In this document: positions 1-4,700 of the stretch, one piece after another
Layout of the letters: each line of letters begins with the position of its first letter
Numbering within the stretch: the stretch's first letter is position 1
Origin: Methanobacteriota archaeon
Lineage (GTDB): Archaea > Halobacteriota > Methanomicrobia > Methanomicrobiales > Methanospirillaceae
Assembly: GCA_009779205.1 (NCBI GenBank)
Contig: WRER01000057.1
Coordinates: 1 to 6,098 of the forward strand
Reading direction: 5' to 3'
Length of the DNA stretch: 6,098 nt
The notes under the pieces: generated by a model
Databases searched by the model: none
What the model saw: the letters and a program-made list of their open reading frames with translations, nothing else
Told to the model about the DNA's origin: nothing
Translations under genes and position numbers: made by a program

Positions 1-20
1 CCAATGAGTACAATCATATT

Positions 21-95
21 GGGCGTGTGGCCTAGTCTGGATAAGGCGTCAGCCTCCTAAGCTGAATATCGGGGGTTCAAATCCCCTCACGCTCG
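21..95 (+). tRNA. tRNA-Arg, anticodon CCT (reads AGG)
   Basis: The stretch folds as a complete cloverleaf. The acceptor stem pairs 21-27 with 88-94 (one G-T pair), with discriminator G at 95. The D stem pairs 30-33 with 44-47, the anticodon stem 49-53 with 61-65, and the T stem 71-75 with 83-87 around the loop TTCAAAT. The seven-base anticodon loop CTCCTAA puts the anticodon CCT at 56-58, giving arginine on AGG codons. The variable loop is short (66-70) and no intron is visible. CCA is not encoded: GTATC follows the acceptor stem, so the end must be added after processing, as is usual in archaea. Only 20 bases precede the gene, so its own promoter lies mostly outside the window. The next coding region begins 15 bases downstream on the same strand. 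Confidence 0.96.
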
Positions 96-110
96 TATCT
101 TTCCTGTGCT

Positions 111-974
111 ATGAGTATCAACGCATATTTCTCAATTATCCGCCCTGCAAACTGCATTTTTGCAGGAATTGCCGGTGTTCTTGCGTACTTTATCGTCACT
201 GGTTCACTTCACTGGATAGCACTTGTTGCATGGTGTATGGTGTTTCTGATAACTGCTGCTGGAAATGTCATTAATGATTATTATGATGCAGATATCGATG
301 CTGTGAATCGTCCGGATCGTCCCATTCCATCTGGTGCGCTATCAGCACATGCAGCACTTCGATATGCCGCTTTTTTGTTTGTGCTAGGCAATCTCATTGG
401 AATCATCTCTCTTATATATGGAATGATCCTTCCTCTGGTGATTGCCGCATCGAACTCTGTTCTTTTGTGGTGGTATGCAAAACGCCTCAAAAGAACTCCT
501 GGGCTTGGGAATGCTGTTGTTGCGTACTTATCTGCCAGTATTTTTCTCTTTGGCGCTGCATTCACTGATCCCGATCTGCTTGGATACACCCTTACCTATG
601 CCCTTCCGATAGCTGGAGCAACTTTTGGTGTTATGCTTGCCCGCGAGATTATCAAAGATGCAGAGGATGTCATTGGAGATCAGAAGGCAGGTGCACAGAC
701 ACTCCCTATCTTGTATGGTGTACCTCATTCTGTTAAGATAGCTGCTGCGTGTGCACTTTTTGGTATTATCTGCAGTATTCTATTGTATTTTCGCTGGGGA
801 ATGCTGTATCTCGCAGGCATTATCATCATTGATCTTATTATTCTATTTGGTATCGCAATTGCGTTTTCTTGTGCTACACCCCAATGTGTACAGCAATCTC
901 GCAGCTCTCGTTATCTGAAGTATGGCATGTTTAGCTCACTTCTTGTCTTCTTTTTCGCTGCAGCGTTCCTGTAG
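111..974 (+). CDS. UbiA-family prenyltransferase, probable digeranylgeranylglyceryl phosphate synthase
   Basis: This 287-residue integral membrane protein belongs to the UbiA prenyltransferase superfamily. By family knowledge the archaeal member (EC 2.5.1.42) transfers a geranylgeranyl group from GGPP to geranylgeranylglyceryl phosphate, using Mg2+, in the second ether-bond step of archaeal lipid synthesis. Visible support: the N-terminal RPxN motif (R11-N14); the first Asp-rich motif N52-V-I-N-D-Y-Y-D-A-D-I-D63 followed by NRPDRPIPSG (66-75); the YAKRLKRTPGLGN loop (122-134); and the second Asp-rich motif D183xxD186xxxD190. About nine hydrophobic helices are predicted by eye, near 15-30, 35-55, 84-103, 105-122, 134-151, 158-177, 208-226, 230-250 and 268-287. 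Length and both motifs look intact. The ATG at 111 fits because the RPxN motif starts ten residues later, as expected; no good Shine-Dalgarno sequence lies between it and the tRNA. Related UbiA enzymes for quinones, hemes or chlorophylls are possible, but the NRPDRPIPSG pattern favours the archaeal lipid enzyme. Confidence 0.9.
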   Translation: MSINAYFSIIRPANCIFAGIAGVLAYFIVTGSLHWIALVAWCMVFLITAAGNVINDYYDADIDAVNRPDRPIPSGALSAHAALRYAAFLFVLGNLIGIISLIYGMILPLVIAASNSVLLWWYAKRLKRTPGLGNAVVAYLSASIFLFGAAFTDPDLLGYTLTYALPIAGATFGVMLAREIIKDAEDVIGDQKAGAQTLPILYGVPHSVKIAAACALFGIICSILLYFRWGMLYLAGIIIIDLIILFGIAIAFSCATPQCVQQSRSSRYLKYGMFSSLLVFFFAAAFL

Positions 975-1007
975 AAATCCACACCTGTTTTGATATATGA
1001 TGTATAC

Positions 1008-1019
1008 CTTTTATTTTCC
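1008..1019 (+). terminator. possible T-tract terminator after the lipid gene
   Basis: About 35 bases after the stop codon the coding strand carries CTTTTATTTTC. Archaeal transcription commonly ends at runs of T without needing a stem, so this is a reasonable end for the tRNA/lipid-gene transcript. The tract is short and interrupted, and there is no hairpin before it. Confidence 0.3.
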
Positions 1020-1060
1020 TCCAAAAGAGAAAACGTAAATTAGGCCTCCTTGGAAACTGT

Positions 1061-1086
1061 TTTTATATAAATGACGACAAATGTCG
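1061..1086 (+). promoter_or_regulatory. TATA-like box with an adjacent palindrome
   Basis: TTTTATATAA at 1061-1070 matches the archaeal box A pattern well. Immediately after it, at 1075-1086, lies CGACA-AA-TGTCG, a perfect 5-bp inverted repeat with a 2-base centre. It falls between the box and the expected transcription start about 25 bases downstream, the usual place for a repressor operator. No gene starts close downstream: the PKD start is about 600 bases away and only small doubtful frames lie between. The site could serve an untranslated RNA or a long leader, or be a chance A/T-rich match. Confidence 0.3.
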
Positions 1087-1110
1087 GCAAAAAAAGTTTT
1101 CATGTATTCT

Positions 1111-1200
1111 AACCACGAAAGAGACGAAAGAGACGAAAATTGTGTTTTTGCATATGTGTCGTACTATCCTTGTATTGGATTTTTCGTGTTTTTCGTGGTT
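1111..1200. repeat. imperfect inverted repeat with 9-bp tandem units in the left arm
   Basis: The left arm at 1111-1130 and the reverse complement of the right arm at 1181-1200 agree at 17 of 20 positions, including the first ten bases AACCACGAAA. The left arm also contains GAAAGAGAC twice in tandem (1117-1125, 1126-1134) followed by GAAA. A second short complementary pair lies outside the arms, AAAGTTT at 1093-1099 and AAACTTT at 1207-1213, so the full element may span about 1093-1213. Transcribed, it could form a long hairpin with a roughly 50-base loop. From general experience, CACGAAAGA-like dispersed intergenic repeats occur in many prokaryotes; membership in such a family is inferred, not shown. 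No transposase or clear target duplication is seen. Confidence 0.65.
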
Positions 1201-1402
1201 CATTTTAAACTTTCCGGGGAAATTTAATGCGTAGCATGGTGAATATTCAAAATTCAGTGTGCTACATATAGGGGAAACATAGGCTTACATCGATTGGTGT
1301 GAAGTACTCGCTTGAGCAAGCAGAGCGTGAGCTATGTACGCGAAGGAGGGAAGGGCCTGTTTCAGGTTTACTTTTTTGAAAAAAGACAAAATTTCAGATA
1401 AA

Positions 1403-1417
1403 TTATATATATTATAA
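1403..1417. promoter_or_regulatory. A/T-rich TATA-like tract
   Basis: The 15-base run TTATATATATTATAA consists only of A and T and resembles an archaeal box A on either strand. On the plus strand a start would be expected near 1440, giving a leader of about 240 bases before the PKD start codon. ATGAGGAGATAA just downstream encodes only three residues and is not a gene. It is a candidate promoter only. Confidence 0.25.
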
Positions 1418-1485
1418 GAATATGAGGAGATAATCACAAAAAAACTGAAAATTGACAATCGTTGCCGTGAGTCAAAACGAATTCG

Positions 1486-1512
1486 GTCCAATCTCTTTAC
1501 CTATCATTGGAC
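1486..1512. repeat. perfect 7-bp inverted repeat upstream of the PKD gene
   Basis: GTCCAAT at 1486-1492 is exactly complementary to ATTGGAC at 1506-1512, separated by 13 bases. It lies about 35 bases upstream of a TATA-like site and about 165 bases upstream of the PKD start codon. It could be a regulator binding site or a weak RNA hairpin. A 7-bp match also arises by chance fairly often in a gap of this size. Confidence 0.35.
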
Positions 1513-1546
1513 AGCCTCGTAAGGGACGGGTACATTATATCGACAT

Positions 1547-1556
1547 CTTTATACCT
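1547..1556 (+). promoter_or_regulatory. candidate TATA box for the PKD gene
   Basis: CTTTATACC is the closest plausible box A upstream of the PKD start codon. A start about 25 bases downstream would give a leader of roughly 100 bases. Another A/T-rich hexamer, TTATAT at 1535-1540, is an alternative. The match is modest. Confidence 0.25.
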
Positions 1557-1662
1557 TTTTACGTTGAGGATTTTGCCATATCTAGATGATGGGAAGTACT
1601 GCAAGATCCTGCTAATCGTCAGTATGCAGGTGCATTTCCGTAGTACGACTGTTTTACACAGG

Positions 1663-1666
1663 GGAG
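1663..1666 (+). promoter_or_regulatory. ribosome binding site of the PKD gene
   Basis: GGAG within GGGGAGTG (1661-1668) lies 11 bases before the ATG at 1678. It supports that start over the ATG at 1671, which is in another frame and stops after six codons. An in-frame TAA at 1669-1671 rules out any earlier start for the long frame. Confidence 0.55.
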
Positions 1667-1677
1667 TGTAATGCATT

Positions 1678-1761
1678 ATGGATGGGAATAAACAGAATGT
1701 TCTGCTCCTGATGGGGGGCATATTGATCGTTTTCATAGCATGTATGGGAACGGTAAGTGCA
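1678..1761 (+). other. signal peptide of the PKD protein
   Basis: Residues 1-28 show a short polar start with one lysine (MDGNKQN), a hydrophobic core from about 8 to 23, and a V-S-A site before D29 that fits signal peptidase I cleavage. C22, in the context FIAC, loosely resembles a lipobox, so lipid attachment is a weaker alternative. The polar, Asn-rich stretch after residue 28 fits a mature N-terminus. Confidence 0.75.
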
Positions 1762-4700
1762 GATAGTGAGAATAATAATCTAATTCTATCTACGGATGAT
1801 TTTATAGCATTAAGTGGAGAAGGAAATACATGTAAAGAGACATTTTGGATTGTGCCAAGTCTTTATTGTAGTGGAGTACCTACTGCACAACCTGCACCAC
1901 TTACTCGTACACTAGATCTTTCCGCGGTTGATCCTGGGACTCTTCAGCCACTTGGTTCTGCGGCATGTATCTTCATAGAAGCGGAACCGATTGCCACTGT
2001 TGCTATTACGTTTGAACTTCATGGGAGGAATGGTATATTAGAGCCATCAATCCCATCCAGCGGCTGTGCTTATGCTCCTGGTGGTACATCTGCAAGCCAG
2101 TGTTATTATGTACAGGACTTTTCTACGTATGGACTTGGGGAGTACCAGACAGTAGCAAAAATAACACGTGGTTCTGATACGTGTAATGCTTATTCAGATT
2201 GGTGGTCTGTATACAACCAAACCGATACTCGCTTTACTCCAACAGGTGAGATCTGGGTCAAAGAGGAGGAAAAAGACTACAAAGTTACATTCACAGCAGG
2301 TGAGGATCGAAATCCTCCTCTCGGCATGATGGCAGCAGATACATGTAAGTGGACTATTAAAGATGGCACAACAACAATAAGCGAAAGTAATGGATATGTA
2401 GACTGTAGAGGTGGTTTTGAGGCTTTGTTCCCCAACACGCGTCCAGATAGTAAAGATTACAGTGTTACATTAATAGCAAAAAATAATACTGTGCCAAAGG
2501 TGGAGAGTACGCCTCGTACAGAGACCATTACTATCATACCGATTGGGTTGAAGATCACACCCAGTACCACCAGCCCAAAGCCTGGTGAGACGGTTGCCTT
2601 CACAGGAGATATAGATTGGCTTCCACCCAACACAGCACATTTCGAATGGGATTTTGGGAATGGAAGAACGTACCCGGTTCCATCTGACTTTTTTACGATA
2701 CAACCACCAGGTGATTCCACGTTAGTAGCTTATATGGACTATGATCTTCCAAAGATTTATACCGTGACTCTCACACTCTTTCAGAACCTCGGTGGCGGTG
2801 CAGGCGTTAATCCATATCGAAAAATAACGGCCTCTCTTGACCTTCTGGTAGCAGATCTATTCCCTGATATTAAATACGACCTTCCACAATGCAAAACCAT
2901 GTCCCCAGAAAAACCATTAGAGTACTCATTTTATCTCGAGTACCCCTCATCTGGACAAGGAGTTACAATCCCAGATGGAGGGTGTAAATGGGACTTTGGG
3001 GATGGGAAACCACAAATAATAACCAATCCTTGTCCAACAAAGGCTAATCCACTAAAGTACCCATATGGAGAACCAGGTCAGTATCCGATAACGGTTTTGA
3101 TGACAAACACAACCTTCAATCTGATAGATATTCCCGTTAAGAAAACTATTGACCCCGAAACAGATGGGGTCATCTATGCAGACTTTGAGTATTTCCCGAA
3201 AATCCCAAGGAGAGGAGATACAATTGAATTTAGGAACAACTCAACAAATAGTGTAGGTTTAAAATGGGAATTAAACCCTGGTGATGGTAGCGACAATTAC
3301 TCAGGAACCATATCAACCAGTACTGATTTCCTCGAACGTCACAAGTACGAAGCAGATGGGCCGTTCGAGATTACACTGAAAATATGGCCTCCTCAATCTG
3401 GTTGTGGTCCAACGAGTTACAAAGAATGGATCTACCTCGGTCAGATAAAAGCAGCCTTCGAATGGCGTGTTGTGGAACTCGATGGACCAAGATTCGTTGT
3501 TGAATTCACAGACACCAGCATCCCTCAAGAACTCATTACTGAAAGAGAATGGGAGTTCGATGGACAAACATTCGGTACTGGAGGAACTGCAATATACACA
3601 TTCCCAGCATATGGCGAATACCCAGTCAAACTCACCATAAACGGAGACAAAACAACAACAGGCATAGTGAAACTTGATTCAAGAAAACCACTCATTTGGA
3701 CAGACGATGGTATCAAAGTAGATGGAGGTATCGAAATCAAAGCAGGTACAAGAGTTACATTCAATGGACATTCTCCTGTATTCTCTGCACTCTCTGCCGA
3801 CTCTGATGAGATTGAAAAATGGAAGTGGGAGTGGTACATTGATTCTGCATTCGTAGGTGAAGGAAAAGTGTTCACGTACCCATTCGACACACCTAACACA
3901 CCACCCGGTAAGCCCTACAATGTCGTCCTTCATGCAACAGACGAGGATGGTGTAGTTGCAATATCAGATCCATTCAAGGTATGGGTATGGCCAGATATCG
4001 GATTTAAGATCACAGAAAACCCTGTGAAAGATTGTACGGACTTCTTCCCGGACGTAGAGTACTCCCTCAAGGCATCTATCAACCACGGCAGTGTAAAAAA
4101 TCCAAAATTCACTTGGACACTGCCTAATAATGAGGGTACATTAGCAGATACTGATACTATTGCATACACGTTCAAGAATAAAGATCCTCAGAAATTTAGA
4201 GTAGAGGTCAGAGACGGAGATACTATCATAGGAAGGTATTCACAACCTATCACGGCAGTAGGTAACATACTCGGCTTCACATTCACACCAGACCCACCAA
4301 AAGAGCTCGACTCCAACACAAAAAGAGTAGATGTAACATTTACCGGAACATGCTCTGTCAGCACCGGAGGACCTTGTATACCAGAAATACCTGACCCCTT
4401 CGGATGGAAATGGAATTTTGCTAATGGTATGCTTGATTCTGGTCGAACCGTAACATCCTCTTACAGTACAGCAGGTACCTACGACGTCATACTGACAGCA
4501 GAAAATTCCTGTGGCACAGGGTATCACCCCGATACGATTACAATTAGAGAAAAACTGGAAGCTGACTTCACCTACGATTACGCAAGTTCAGGAAATCCAT
4601 TAGAAATTCAGTTCACAAGCACATCCCTTGGAGGACCTACACATTATCAGTGGAGAGGCGATGCACAACACGGTTGGACAAGTCAGCAACAAAACCCAAC

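Larger units (their letters stand above)
975..1677. other. 703-base intergenic region without a convincing gene
   Basis: Between the lipid gene and the PKD gene all frames are broken into short pieces, none with a recognisable product. The stretch is visibly richer in A/T runs than the flanking genes. It holds a T-rich tract after the lipid gene, A/T-rich promoter-like tracts near 1061 and 1403, an imperfect inverted repeat at 1111-1200, a short CTTTTTT-G-AAAAAAG palindrome at 1371-1385, a 7-bp inverted repeat at 1486-1512 and a weak TATA-like site near 1547. The stretch 1228-1370 shows no feature I can name. Open frames on the minus strand here (68 and 79 codons) have compositions typical of noncoding DNA, and I do not call them genes. 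Confidence 0.7.

Noticed and set aside
21..95. tRNA as an integration (att) site
   Set aside because: No integrase gene is present, and I see no second copy of the tRNA 3' end within the window.
281..728. Minus-strand frames opposite the prenyltransferase gene
   Set aside because: The plus-strand frame has complete catalytic motifs and family length; the opposite frames are shadows.
1117..1138. Short tandem units as a possible CRISPR array
   Set aside because: The units are 9 bp, directly adjacent with no spacers, and only two full copies are present.
1102..1227. 41-codon plus-strand frame beginning MYSNHERDERDE
   Set aside because: It is generated by the inverted repeat, with no clear ribosome binding site and a mirrored frame on the other strand. 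It is more likely a repeat element than a gene.
1285..1491. 68-codon minus-strand frame in the gap
   Set aside because: It has no recognisable motif and a composition driven by A/T-rich DNA, and it runs across the A/T tract and the short palindrome.
1497..1736. 79-codon minus-strand frame overlapping the PKD start
   Set aside because: It overlaps the signal peptide coding region and the likely promoter, and has no domain or good ribosome binding site.
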